Source: an uncultured Muribaculaceae bacterium
Lineage (GTDB): Bacteria; Bacteroidota; Bacteroidia; Bacteroidales; Muribaculaceae
DNA: 64,000 nucleotides
Direction: 5' to 3'
Assembly (NCBI GenBank): GCA_910588245.1
Contig: CAJUQP010000010.1
Location: forward strand, 15,522 to 79,521
Positions 9,292-18,342 of this stretch are shown here, in pieces (the first letter of the stretch is position 1; each line of letters opens with the position of its first letter). Position numbers and translations under genes: made by a program. Below the pieces are notes generated by a model. It did not search any database, was not told the DNA's origin, and saw only the letters and a program-made list of their open reading frames with translations.

Positions 9292-10281
9292 ATGAAAGAA
9301 GTATTCGTCTCAAGAAACTACCGCCATCCCTTCACGGCCTCCTCCAAAGCTAAAATCGACGCAGAGGAGATAGTGGCTCACATGGGGTTCAAGAATATCG
9401 GTCTTCCGACGCGCACATTCAACTTCTGGCTATGGGGAAAACTCTGGGATCTGACGTCAGAATTTGTAGGCAAGAGAAGGATGCCTAATGGTGGAACGGT
9501 ATTCCTGCAATATCCCTCTGACGATATTCTGCCCATGATAGCCAAAGCAAAGGAAAAGGGGAACCGGGTGATCGTACTTATCCACGATATAAATTCCCTG
9601 CGTTTCGACGTGGCGGACAACGAGCTCGACTTCCTGAACGATGTTGATCATGCAATTCTCCACAACCGGAATATGGCGCGACTTATCAACTCCCGCTACC
9701 CCCGGCTGTCCGTCCAGACACTCGGCATCTTCGATTATCTGCATGCCAATCTATCCATATACCGCCATAATGGTGAATACCGACTCATCTTCGCCGGCAA
9801 TCTTAAGAAAAGCCTTTTTCTCGACAAACTGCATGATCTGCCGGTAAACATTAACCTCTACGGAGTGGGAGGAGACAGGATCCGGCAGACTGACAGGATA
9901 GTATACAAAGGCTGTTTTCATCCTAATGAGCTTGGCCGACATCTCGAAGGAGATTTCGGGCTCGTATGGGACGGCGACAGCATAGACACCTGCGAGGGTG
10001 TCCTCGGCAGCTACCTGAAATTCATATCCCCCCATAAAATGTCGATGTATCTATCGTCAGGGTTGCCTGTGATAGTGTGGGATAAGTCGGCGATGGCGGA
10101 GATAGTAGAGGAAAACGGAGCCGGATTCGCCGTATCCTCACTCCGGAAGATTCCCGAAAGACTGAAAGCTCTCTCTCAGGAGGAATACTGCGAAATGAAA
10201 AGGAAAGCTGTGGCTCTCGCACATGACCTCGACAACGGAGCCTTCCTCACAGCAGCCATGAAGCGGTGTCTCGGACAATAG
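9292..10281 (+). CDS. Galactofuranosyltransferase-like glycosyltransferase
   Basis: The 329-residue protein has the two-lobed GT-B pattern of bacterial beta-1,6-galactofuranosyltransferases (WbbI-like): VIVLIHDINSLR near 95-106, HNRNM near 125-129, a sugar-nucleotide lobe starting RLIFAGNLKKS near 165, and a late acceptor/donor segment SPHKMSMYLSSGLPVI near 245-260. It starts 16 nt after glf, which makes UDP-Galf the likely donor. The acceptor is unknown. It is cytoplasmic, without signal peptide or membrane helix. Family placement is from pattern memory and should be treated as probable. Confidence 0.78.
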   Translation: MKEVFVSRNYRHPFTASSKAKIDAEEIVAHMGFKNIGLPTRTFNFWLWGKLWDLTSEFVGKRRMPNGGTVFLQYPSDDILPMIAKAKEKGNRVIVLIHDINSLRFDVADNELDFLNDVDHAILHNRNMARLINSRYPRLSVQTLGIFDYLHANLSIYRHNGEYRLIFAGNLKKSLFLDKLHDLPVNINLYGVGGDRIRQTDRIVYKGCFHPNELGRHLEGDFGLVWDGDSIDTCEGVLGSYLKFISPHKMSMYLSSGLPVIVWDKSAMAEIVEENGAGFAVSSLRKIPERLKALSQEEYCEMKRKAVALAHDLDNGAFLTAAMKRCLGQ

Positions 10282-10345
10282 CGGCATACTCTCCGATGAA
10301 TCCCGGACGATCAAGTCAACGACTTAATCATTAAAACTATCGACA

Positions 10346-12067
10346 ATGACAGACAGATTTCCTGAAAAAATATGCGCCGCGCTTATCGACATGGACGGCG
10401 TGCTCTACGACTCAATGCCCTATCACGCCAAAGCATGGCATCAGATGATGGCCGAACAAGGCGTTAAGACAGATCCTGATGAATTCTTCCTTTACGAGGG
10501 AATGACCGGAGAGGCGACCATACGACTTATCTACCGCCGTGAACTCGGCAAGGATGTCACTCCGCAGGAGGCAGCAGAGCTCTACGCACGTAAATCGGAG
10601 ATATTCGCCGCATTCGGCAAGAAACCTCTCATGAAAGGAGCCGACAGGATGCTCCGTGCGTTCATGGAAGCCGGTATTCCCCGCGTGCTTGTCACCGGGT
10701 CCGGACAGGCATCCCTGCTCGACAACCTCTGCAGTGAATATCCCGGAGCTTTCCCCGACGGCATGCGTGTGACGGCACATGACGTAAAGCACGGCAAACC
10801 GGATCCTGAGCCATATCTCATGGGTGCGCAGAAAGCTGGTGTCGCACCTGCAGACTGCATCGTCGTAGAAAACGCCCCTCTCGGAGTGCGCGCCGGGAAA
10901 GCCGCCGGCTGCTTCACGATAGCCGTCACCACAGGGCCGATCCCGAGAGAGGAATTTGAGAAAGAGGGCGCAGACATGATATTCCCCTCGATGGATGCCT
11001 TCGCCTACTGGCTTGAAAGCAGACTCGGTGCCAATCCTATGGCAGCACAGCTCGACGCCATAGTAGCCAGTCTCGCGCCTGCTACGGTGACGGTAGTGAC
11101 CGACGGGAATGTGGAACGCGACGTGATGCCGGCGTTCGCATCGTCGAAGGCACTCTCATCAGCCAACAAAGTGATTCTTTCCCCCGGAGAGGATCATAAG
11201 AACATAGAATCGGCAATCCTCATATGGAAAGCGTTGGAGGAAGCGGGAGCCACACGCCACAGTCTAGTAGTGAACATAGGCGGAGGACTCGTGACCGATA
11301 TCGGAGGATTCGCGGCGGCCACCTATAAACGGGGAATTCGCTTCGTCAACATACCCACGACTCTGCTGGGCGCTGTCGATGCAGCCACGGGAGGCAAGAC
11401 AGGAATAAACTTCAACGGATTGAAAAACGAGATAGGAGCGTTCCATCTACCTTCGGAAGTAATCATCAGCGCCCTCCCCCTCGCCACCCTGTCGCACCGC
11501 GAGATTGTGTCCGGATACGCAGAGATGCTGAAAACAGGTCTCATAGCGGATGAGGGGCTCTATAGATCATTGCTCGATGTTGACGCTGTGATAGCCGACG
11601 GCACGCGCCTTGAGGGTGCTATGAAAAGATGTGTGGAGATTAAGGAAGACGTTGTCAGGCAGGATCCCACAGAGAAAGGGTTGCGGAAGATACTCAACTT
11701 TGGCCACACCGCCGGACATGCCTTCGAGAGTCTCGCCATAGAGAGGCACAAACCACTGGCTCACGGGGAGGCCGTGGCCCACGGCATGCTGGTGGAACTT
11801 ATCCTCAGTCATATGCTGAAAGGATTCCCCTCGGAGGAGGTGCACAGATACGCCTCCATGCTGAAGGAACAATATCCCCTCACCGGCACATCATGCGCCG
11901 ACACTCCTTTGCTGATCGCCCTGATGAGTCACGACAAGAAAAACGCCACCACAGGCCGCGCCAACTTCACCCTTTTGAGATCCGTAGGAGATCCGGAGAT
12001 CAACTGCGAGCCTTCGGAGAAGGATATTGAAGCGGCCCTCGACATCTACCGCGACATGATGGGCTGA
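10346..12067 (+). CDS. aroB: HAD-family phosphatase fused to 3-dehydroquinate synthase
   Basis: Residues 1-220 are a HAD phosphatase of the beta-phosphoglucomutase class: DMDGVLYDS near 15, a VTGSG motif II near 116, KHGKPDPEPY near 149 and ENAPLGVRAGKAAG near 172. Residues 235-573 are a complete AroB, which closes DAHP to 3-dehydroquinate in the shikimate pathway. Key parts are SPGEDHKN, NIGGGLVTDIGGFAA, GKTGINFNGLKNEIGAF, the zinc ligands in GYAEMLK, NFGHTAGHAFE and HGEAVAHGM. I see no stop, frameshift or internal start that would separate the halves. AroB is normally a single-domain protein of about 350 residues, so the fusion is unusual. It is the last gene of the plus-strand run. Confidence 0.9.
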   Translation: MTDRFPEKICAALIDMDGVLYDSMPYHAKAWHQMMAEQGVKTDPDEFFLYEGMTGEATIRLIYRRELGKDVTPQEAAELYARKSEIFAAFGKKPLMKGADRMLRAFMEAGIPRVLVTGSGQASLLDNLCSEYPGAFPDGMRVTAHDVKHGKPDPEPYLMGAQKAGVAPADCIVVENAPLGVRAGKAAGCFTIAVTTGPIPREEFEKEGADMIFPSMDAFAYWLESRLGANPMAAQLDAIVASLAPATVTVVTDGNVERDVMPAFASSKALSSANKVILSPGEDHKNIESAILIWKALEEAGATRHSLVVNIGGGLVTDIGGFAAATYKRGIRFVNIPTTLLGAVDAATGGKTGINFNGLKNEIGAFHLPSEVIISALPLATLSHREIVSGYAEMLKTGLIADEGLYRSLLDVDAVIADGTRLEGAMKRCVEIKEDVVRQDPTEKGLRKILNFGHTAGHAFESLAIERHKPLAHGEAVAHGMLVELILSHMLKGFPSEEVHRYASMLKEQYPLTGTSCADTPLLIALMSHDKKNATTGRANFTLLRSVGDPEINCEPSEKDIEAALDIYRDMMG

Positions 12068-12098
12068 AAAACGCTCGCTGAGAATTAACAAGCATTTC

Positions 12099-12146
12099 CC
12101 TGGGACGTATTGTCAGGAGCGTTTCCCCCTGATTATACGTCCCAGG
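12099..12146. terminator. 12-bp inverted repeat at a converging gene junction
   Basis: Arms 12099-12110 and 12135-12146 are perfectly complementary around a 24-nt loop. The right arm lies inside the 3' end of the minus-strand glycosyltransferase and the left arm lies 32 nt after the HAD-AroB stop. A bidirectional terminator role is inferred; there is no T-tract. Confidence 0.4.
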
Positions 12147-13069
12147 TCGCGTAATCCCTTTATGGCATCGCGCACAAGGGTGACCGGTATGAACATATAG
12201 AAATACGGAATGCCTTTGAAATGCCGCCACAGGATTTTCCACGATCCTTCCAGCTCAAAGGGGCATTCTTTCTTAAGTATCAGATAATCGACGGCTTTCT
12301 TGCCTACAAAACTCCAAAGAAGCACTGTCTTGTCATAGCGCAGTGTCTTTGCCGACAATCCGTAGGAGGAAAGAAGGGTGTAGTAGTTGGCCACATGGGG
12401 CACAAAGAAATTATACGGCACCCTCTTGCTGCCCGGCACCGGAAGGAGATGCACGTCACGGATATCGACAAGCCTTGCGGGGTGACGCTCCACCATAGAG
12501 AGAGTCCAATAGCATTGAAGCAGCTGCGAACCAGACCTGTCAAGTGTGTCGGCGAGTTCCCCGAGTCGGCTGCGCCATATGCCGAAGTTGGAAATCCAGG
12601 TTAACTTATTGTTGACAGACCTGACGAATTCATCCACCCCGGCAACACAATCTGTCGGTTCTTTCCGAAGCTTCATGTAGAAAAACAGCGGAGTCTTCTC
12701 ATCCGGATATCTCCTGACCCCATCGATCATGATCCGCATACCCTTCGCGCCGTAGTAGGTGTAGTCGTTGAGAAGTTTAAGATACCTGCCTCGGGCATGC
12801 CGGAAGACTTCAAAGAAATTTTTGTCGCGTATATTTTCTTCGTTACGGTGGTAGACTATTCGGATATCCCCGTGACGCTCTATGAAATCGGCCACTACTT
12901 CCCGGGTATTGTCGGTCGAAGCATTGTCACTGATTACTATCTCTATGTCTCTCTCATCATCTATCGCCTCCATATGCCTCTCAAGACACTGCGCAAGTAT
13001 CTCAGCGCGGTTATACGTAGGGATACAGAGGGAGAGCAAAGGGCTGTTATGTTCGGTAAGGTTGTCCAT
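12113..13069 (-). CDS. Family 2 glycosyltransferase
   Basis: The protein (318 residues) has a GT-A fold of GT2 type. SLCIPTYNRA near residue 14 forms the nucleotide-binding strand, VISDNASTDNT near 45-55 the second, and a ...LLNDYTYYGAKG stretch replaces the usual DxD near 100. The C-terminal half carries the unconserved acceptor-binding region. Start ATG 13069 is chosen; the frame continues upstream only to a TTG at 13093. It follows the TPP-enzyme gene by 33 nt and is probably the last gene of the CDP-sugar operon, so it may transfer the sugar made there. That link is inferred from position only. Confidence 0.85.
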   Translation of the reverse strand: MDNLTEHNSPLLSLCIPTYNRAEILAQCLERHMEAIDDERDIEIVISDNASTDNTREVVADFIERHGDIRIVYHRNEENIRDKNFFEVFRHARGRYLKLLNDYTYYGAKGMRIMIDGVRRYPDEKTPLFFYMKLRKEPTDCVAGVDEFVRSVNNKLTWISNFGIWRSRLGELADTLDRSGSQLLQCYWTLSMVERHPARLVDIRDVHLLPVPGSKRVPYNFFVPHVANYYTLLSSYGLSAKTLRYDKTVLLWSFVGKKAVDYLILKKECPFELEGSWKILWRHFKGIPYFYMFIPVTLVRDAIKGLRDLGRIIRGKRS

Positions 13070-13102
13070 GCAGGTGAAGCGGTATTTGAACAAGATTCAA
13101 TA

Positions 13103-14911
13103 TTATCCTTTGAACACACACATCTGCTGCAGCTCCTCCGGCATGAAGGGGGCCATCTTATCAAGCGGAGCCGATGACATGCGGCCATCCTTGTCCATGA
13201 AGGATGCCGACTTAGGGAACAGTGTCTGCAGCGGATGCATATGTATCTCGCAGATCATCGGGCCCTCGCTGCCGAGGGTCTTCCTGATAGCCTCGTCGAG
13301 AGGTGCGCCATTCTCGGCCACTGAGGTATAGGGGATCCCGTATGCAGCCGCTATCTTCTCCAGGTCAGGGCACTCCACGCCGCTCTTCGGATCGCTTCCG
13401 GTGAAATGTCCCTTGAAGAAACTGTTCTGCGTGGTCTTGATGGCCAGGTAGCCCTCGTTCTCAAGCACGAATATCTTCACCGGCAGGCGGTTGGTCACGA
13501 TTGTCTGTAGTTCCTGTATGTTCATCTGAAGGCTTCCGTCGCCTGTCACCAGCACCGTGCGGCCTTTGTCATTGGCCACACATGCCCCTATGGCAGCCGG
13601 GAGGTCATAACCCATTGCCGCACAACCCTGGTTGGCGAACACACGCACACCTTCCTTGACCTTCATGGCCTGATATGTGCAAGTGTAGGCAGTCCCATTG
13701 CCTGTGACGCATACGTCATCCGACTTGAGCTGATTGAAAAGACGGTCTGCGAACTCATATGAGCTTGCATACCCCTCCATGGGAGGATTATCATCGGCGA
13801 GCGACGGAAGACGGCTCTCGATGTCCCGTCCCCATTCCCTCCATTTTCCGAAGCCGGGCATGCCGCCCTCACGGTCCACCGCCTCCGTCATCTTGTCGAT
13901 GAATTCCGACAGGTTGCAGTGTATCGGCAGGTCTATGTCAAGGGTCGGCTTCTGCATCTCAGCCAGATCGATGTCGACCATGACCTTGCATGCCTTGGGC
14001 GCCAGCAGGTCGTAGGCATAGCTTACCTGCCTTATCGACAGGCGCGTGCCCAGGATTATGAGGAGGTCTGAGTTCTGCACCATGATATTGCCGATGCGGT
14101 CGCCGCAGATGCCGGGCTTCCCGTAGCACAGGGGATGGTCATGCCATATGATGTCGCTGCCGCTGATGGCTGTCACCACCGGTATTCCCAGCCTCTCCGC
14201 AAGCGAGATGAACTCCTTCTCCCTTTTCGCGAGCCTGACACCGTTGCCCACATATATCACAGGGCTTTCCGCCCCCTTTATCTTCCCGATCAGTTCCCTG
14301 ATCTGGCTGTCGACAAGGGTGTGCTTCACGGGGTCGACAAGTTCCGAGGGATCAAACTCCCGGAGCTTTGTCTCATCGACCATGGCGCCCTGCACGTCGA
14401 GCGGGATATCGAGCCATACAGGGCCCGGACGTCCGTCGAGGGCTATGGCGATGGCCTTGTCAAGCTCGTATTTTATATCAAGAGGGTCGGTCACTGTCCT
14501 GGCATATTTGGTGATTGGCGAGACCATGGCCACGATATCGGCCTCCTGGTCGCCGAGCTGACGGAGCGGAAGATAGGGATACGTATTCTTGAAAGTCGAT
14601 GTCTTGATCTGTCCCGAGATGTAAAGGCCCGGTATTGAATCAAGATACTGTCCCAGCACACCGGTTATGGCGTTTGTCCCCCCAGGGCCAGTGGTCACGT
14701 TGGTCACGCACAGTGCGCCGCAGGCACGGTAATACCCCTCCGCAGCTATGGCTGACGCCTGCTCGTGATGGTTGCATATATATTTCAGGCCGGGAGTGTG
14801 GCCTATGGAGTCGTTGAGGTGCATCGCGCCCCCTCCCGTCACGAGGAAGCAGTGCCTTATGCCGTGTTTTCCGACAAGATGCCGGAAAATAAAGTCGGAT
14901 ACTTTGATCAT
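13103..14911 (-). CDS. Thiamine-pyrophosphate enzyme, acetolactate-synthase family (YerE-like)
   Basis: The 602-residue protein has the three-domain acetolactate synthase fold. The catalytic Glu is in NHHEQASA near 45, followed by VTTGPGGTNAITG. A central Rossmann-like domain comes next, then the C-terminal TPP site GDGSLQMNIQELQT with its ENEGY end near 490. Acetolactate synthase would be unexpected in a CDP-sugar operon. Homologues such as YerE of Yersinia use pyruvate to add an acetyl group to C4 of a CDP-4-keto-3,6-dideoxyhexose. The adjacent rfbF, rfbG, rfbH and SDR genes fit that role, which I infer rather than see. ATG 14911 (MIKVSDFIF) is preferred; ATG 14932 would add seven residues. 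Confidence 0.85.
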   Translation of the reverse strand: MIKVSDFIFRHLVGKHGIRHCFLVTGGGAMHLNDSIGHTPGLKYICNHHEQASAIAAEGYYRACGALCVTNVTTGPGGTNAITGVLGQYLDSIPGLYISGQIKTSTFKNTYPYLPLRQLGDQEADIVAMVSPITKYARTVTDPLDIKYELDKAIAIALDGRPGPVWLDIPLDVQGAMVDETKLREFDPSELVDPVKHTLVDSQIRELIGKIKGAESPVIYVGNGVRLAKREKEFISLAERLGIPVVTAISGSDIIWHDHPLCYGKPGICGDRIGNIMVQNSDLLIILGTRLSIRQVSYAYDLLAPKACKVMVDIDLAEMQKPTLDIDLPIHCNLSEFIDKMTEAVDREGGMPGFGKWREWGRDIESRLPSLADDNPPMEGYASSYEFADRLFNQLKSDDVCVTGNGTAYTCTYQAMKVKEGVRVFANQGCAAMGYDLPAAIGACVANDKGRTVLVTGDGSLQMNIQELQTIVTNRLPVKIFVLENEGYLAIKTTQNSFFKGHFTGSDPKSGVECPDLEKIAAAYGIPYTSVAENGAPLDEAIRKTLGSEGPMICEIHMHPLQTLFPKSASFMDKDGRMSSAPLDKMAPFMPEELQQMCVFKG

Positions 14912-14952
14912 ATGGGTTGGTTTTGTAGGCATATCCGGAAGGCAGCCATGGA

Positions 14953-15891
14953 TCAGTCTGCCGCGGATGCGCCGGTTTGTCTCTTTGTTTCGATTATTCG
15001 GAGTATCACATCGTCGAAGGGCTCGCAGGGTATGCCCCCTATCCTGTCGGCGAGCCTGGTCACGTCAGGGAACAGGGATACGACACGCCCAGGGCGCACC
15101 GCGCCGTAGAGGAGCCGCGAGCGCGAGTCCGACAGGACTCTCATGCGTTCCACATAGTCCCTGAGCGGGCGTGATTCTGCCGCGGCTATGTTGTATACCT
15201 CGTGGGCTGTCGTCCCTTTGGAAGAGGGGCCTTCCGTGAGACAGGATCCGCAGAGGCGCACGATGCATTCGGCCGCATCGCCGACATACATGAAATTCCA
15301 TGACTGGAGGCATTCGCTCAGAGGCACGTCCTCTCCCCGGAGCATCCTGTCCAGCGAGCTCATCACCAGCGTCCAGGGATGGTCGTCCTCACCGAAGAGG
15401 CTGAATATCCTGAGGTGAAGGCTGCCCATGCCGAGGGCGGCGCAGAGAGCGGCCCCCTCCTCCTTTATCCGGAGCTTGGCCTTGCCGTATTCGGAGAAAG
15501 GCGCGCACGGCGATTCCTCGCCGGTAAGGCCATGGCAAATGCCGTACTCGGCCTGCGATCCGGCCTCCACGAAAAGGCGGCATCCCATCCTGTGGGCGGA
15601 TCGTATGGCGTCGAGCGCATGCTCCACATTCCGCTCCTGCACGTCCGTGAGATCCCGGCCCGAATGGCCGGTCCCGCCCCAGGCGAGATTGACAAGCACG
15701 TCGCAGCAACGGATCTTCCCGTGCAGGTGCCCGTAATCCTCCATACCGCACTCCACGAGTTCCACACCATCAGTATGGAACGCCTCGCAGTCATGCCGCG
15801 CTATTGCGAAAACATGATGACCGGCCTCTACAAACTGCCGGACAAGATGCCTGCCGAGGAAGCTTGTAGCTCCGGTGATGGCGACTTTCAT
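14953..15891 (-). CDS. NAD(P)-dependent sugar epimerase/reductase (extended SDR, YerF-like position)
   Basis: The 312-residue protein is an extended short-chain dehydrogenase. The nucleotide site is GATSFLGRH near 7-15, an NLAWGG strand lies near 88, and the catalytic pair is in SEYGKAKL near 160. The 3' half contains the substrate-binding SWNFMYVGDAAE segment. Its start overlaps the rfbG stop by 4 nt (15888-15891), which implies translational coupling. In the yersiniose pathway an SDR (YerF) reduces the acetyl side chain after the TPP enzyme acts; this gene sits directly upstream of the TPP enzyme, so that role is plausible. A C4 reductase or epimerase is the alternative. Confidence 0.85.
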   Translation of the reverse strand: MKVAITGATSFLGRHLVRQFVEAGHHVFAIARHDCEAFHTDGVELVECGMEDYGHLHGKIRCCDVLVNLAWGGTGHSGRDLTDVQERNVEHALDAIRSAHRMGCRLFVEAGSQAEYGICHGLTGEESPCAPFSEYGKAKLRIKEEGAALCAALGMGSLHLRIFSLFGEDDHPWTLVMSSLDRMLRGEDVPLSECLQSWNFMYVGDAAECIVRLCGSCLTEGPSSKGTTAHEVYNIAAAESRPLRDYVERMRVLSDSRSRLLYGAVRPGRVVSLFPDVTRLADRIGGIPCEPFDDVILRIIETKRQTGASAAD

Positions 15892-16973
15892 AAAGATGTG
15901 TAGTTTTCGATCTGTTCAAGACACAGCTTATGGACATCAGTATCCCTGTATCTTCTATACCAGTCGGTGGTCATGGCAACCGTCCTGTCAATGCCCATAC
16001 GCGGTTCCCATCCGAGGCGAAACTTGGCTTTGGATATGTCAAGCATGAGGAGGTTTGCCTCATGGAGGGCATCTGGATCGGAGAGGTCGCGGAGTTCGCC
16101 GCTTCCATAGTTCTCAATCACCTTGGAGGCCACCTCCCAGACTGTGGATATGGATTCGGCACGCGGACCGAAGTTCCAGCCTTCGCAATATTCAGTAGGG
16201 GCATCCCACATTTTTTGAGCGAGGAGCATGTAACCGCCAAGCGGCTCAAGCACATGCTGCCAGGGACGTATGGCCTTGGGAGAACGGATATCAATCGGCT
16301 TTCCGGCTTCCAGGGCACGTATGCAGTCGGGTATTATGCGGTCGAGCGCCCAGTCACCGCCCCCGATCACGTTGCCTGCACGCACGCTCGCTATAGATTT
16401 GCCGTGTTCGGCATATCTGTCGGGATTGAAGAAACTGCGGCGCCATGAGGCTATGGCGAGCTCCGCCGCCCCCTTCGATGATGAATAGGGGTCGTAGCCG
16501 CCCATCGGCTCGTTCTCACGGTAGCCCCAGACCTGCTCCCTGTTCTCGTAGCATTTGTCGGTGGTTATCATGACACCTACCCTCACGCTGTCCGTGGCGC
16601 GGATAGCCTCGAGTATGTTGACGGTGCCCATCACGTTGGTCTGGTATGTCTCGACAGGGATGTCGTAGCTCAGGCGCACGAGTGGCTGCGCCGCGAGATG
16701 GAAGACTATCTCCGGCTTGTATTCAGCAAAGAGCTCCTTCATCCGCTCTCCGTCACGGATATCGGCCCTTAGGTCTGCCTTGATCCTGTCGCCGATACCG
16801 GAAAGGACGAATGTATCTTTCTCCGAGTAGGGGTCGAGGCCTACCCCGACTACCTCAGCTCCGAGAGCATTCAGCCAGATTGAGAGCCAGGAACCCTTGA
16901 AACCGGTGTGCCCGGTCACGAGCACGCGCTTACCCTTATAGAAATTATTGAAAATATCCACTCCCATGATCAT
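15888..16973 (-). CDS. rfbG: CDP-glucose 4,6-dehydratase
   Basis: The enzyme converts CDP-D-glucose to CDP-4-keto-6-deoxy-D-glucose with NAD. The 361-residue SDR has VTGHTGFKGSWL near 18-29, the family signature; HLAAQPLVR near 90; a TTDKCY catalytic Thr/Asp region near 137; and YDPYSSSKGAAE (YxxxK) near 158. ATG 16973 overlaps the rfbH stop as ATGA; a second ATG two codons later is possible. The product feeds RfbH. Family assignment is strong because GHTGFKG and the surrounding gene order are typical of CDP-sugar clusters. Confidence 0.95.
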   Translation of the reverse strand: MIMGVDIFNNFYKGKRVLVTGHTGFKGSWLSIWLNALGAEVVGVGLDPYSEKDTFVLSGIGDRIKADLRADIRDGERMKELFAEYKPEIVFHLAAQPLVRLSYDIPVETYQTNVMGTVNILEAIRATDSVRVGVMITTDKCYENREQVWGYRENEPMGGYDPYSSSKGAAELAIASWRRSFFNPDRYAEHGKSIASVRAGNVIGGGDWALDRIIPDCIRALEAGKPIDIRSPKAIRPWQHVLEPLGGYMLLAQKMWDAPTEYCEGWNFGPRAESISTVWEVASKVIENYGSGELRDLSDPDALHEANLLMLDISKAKFRLGWEPRMGIDRTVAMTTDWYRRYRDTDVHKLCLEQIENYTSL

Positions 16974-18322
16974 CTGTATTGTGCCACGAACTCCCTGATC
17001 GTGGATATCATGTGATGCAGCATCTCATCCGACATGCCGGGGTAGACCCCTATCCAGAGCGTGCCGTTCATGACGAAGTCCGTGACCTTCAGGTCGCCGA
17101 CAACACGATACCCCTCTCCCGACTCCCTCATCTGATCAAAGGCGGGATGCTTCACAAGATTGCCGGCGAAGAGATTGCGGGTCTGTATCCTGTGATCCTC
17201 GAGATATTTCGATAGGTCGTTGCGCGTGAAGGGGGCATCCGGCTCAACCGAGATCAGGAACCCGAACCAGGAAGGGTCGGAATTCTTCTGGGGTTCGGGA
17301 AGAATGAGCCATGGGGTGCCTTCGAGCCCCTCGCGGAGAACCTTGAAGTTATGGCGCCTGCGCTCCACGATGTCGTCGAGCTTCCCGAGCTGCGCGCACC
17401 CGATGGCGGCCTGCATGTCGGTCACCTTGAGGTTATATCCGAAATGGGAGTAAACGTATTTGTGGTCATAACCCACGGGAAGATCGCCGAACTGCTTCGT
17501 GAACCGACATCCGCATGTGTTGTCGACGCCGCCCATACACCAGCAGTCACGGCCCCAGTCGCGGAATGAGTTGACAAGCCTGTGCAGGAGAGGGTTGTCG
17601 GTATATACCGCTCCTCCCTCGCCCATTGTCATGTGGTGCGGGGGATAGAACGAGCTCGTGCCGATGTCGCCGATGGTTCCGGTCTTGCGGATCTCTCCGT
17701 CGATCTCGTAGGTCGAGCCGAGGGCGTCGCAGTTGTCCTCCACGAGCCATAGATTATGTCTGTCGCAGAAATCCTTGACAGACTTAAGGTCAAACGGATT
17801 CCCGAGGGAATGGGCTATCATCACTGCCTTGGTCTTGGGAGAGAGGGCATCCTCAAGTCTCGTCACGTCGATATTGTATTCCGGCACCGTCACGTCAACG
17901 AATACCGGGACAGCTCCGTACTGAATGCATGGAGTCACCGTCGTGGGGAAACCGCAGGCAACAGTTATCACCTCATCTCCGCGTTTAATGCGCCGCTCTC
18001 CGAGTTCGGGCGATGTGAGGGCGGAGAAAGCGAGCAGGTTGGCCGATGACCCTGAGTTTGTGAGCGAGCAGAACCTGACACCGAGCCATTTCGCGAACGC
18101 CTTCTCAAACTTCGCGGCCCAGGGGCCTGCCGTCAGCCAGAAGTCGAGCGAGGAATCGACGAGATTGACCATCTCCGCGTCATCGAAATAGCGGCCGCCG
18201 TAATTGACGAAAGTCTCACCGGGCTTGAATTCCTTCTTCTTCCCGTGAGTCTCCTTATAATATTCCTTTGTCAGCTCAAGAATCTGCTGCTTAAGTTCTT
18301 CCTGTCTACTCATAATATCCAA
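16970..18322 (-). CDS. rfbH: CDP-4-keto-6-deoxyglucose 3-dehydrase (E1)
   Basis: The enzyme removes the C3 hydroxyl of CDP-4-keto-6-deoxyglucose, using PMP and a [2Fe-2S] cluster. The 450-residue aminotransferase-fold protein has a His where aminotransferases have the Schiff-base Lys (FYPPHHMTMGEGG near 226-238), the hallmark of E1. Its cluster cysteines appear in DCWCMGGVDNTCGC near 260-273. Start ATG 18322 is used; ATG 18313 (MSRQEEL) is also possible. The partner reductase E3 (DdhD/AscD) is not in this window and must be supplied elsewhere if the pathway runs. Confidence 0.95.
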   Translation of the reverse strand: MDIMSRQEELKQQILELTKEYYKETHGKKKEFKPGETFVNYGGRYFDDAEMVNLVDSSLDFWLTAGPWAAKFEKAFAKWLGVRFCSLTNSGSSANLLAFSALTSPELGERRIKRGDEVITVACGFPTTVTPCIQYGAVPVFVDVTVPEYNIDVTRLEDALSPKTKAVMIAHSLGNPFDLKSVKDFCDRHNLWLVEDNCDALGSTYEIDGEIRKTGTIGDIGTSSFYPPHHMTMGEGGAVYTDNPLLHRLVNSFRDWGRDCWCMGGVDNTCGCRFTKQFGDLPVGYDHKYVYSHFGYNLKVTDMQAAIGCAQLGKLDDIVERRRHNFKVLREGLEGTPWLILPEPQKNSDPSWFGFLISVEPDAPFTRNDLSKYLEDHRIQTRNLFAGNLVKHPAFDQMRESGEGYRVVGDLKVTDFVMNGTLWIGVYPGMSDEMLHHMISTIREFVAQYR

Positions 18323-18342
18323 ATGTCCTATGACTATGTTTC

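Noticed and set aside
13103..14911. TPP enzyme considered as biosynthetic acetolactate synthase (ilvB)
   Set aside because: No ilvN, ilvC or ilvD beside it; it sits in a CDP-sugar operon. The family motif itself cannot separate the two roles.
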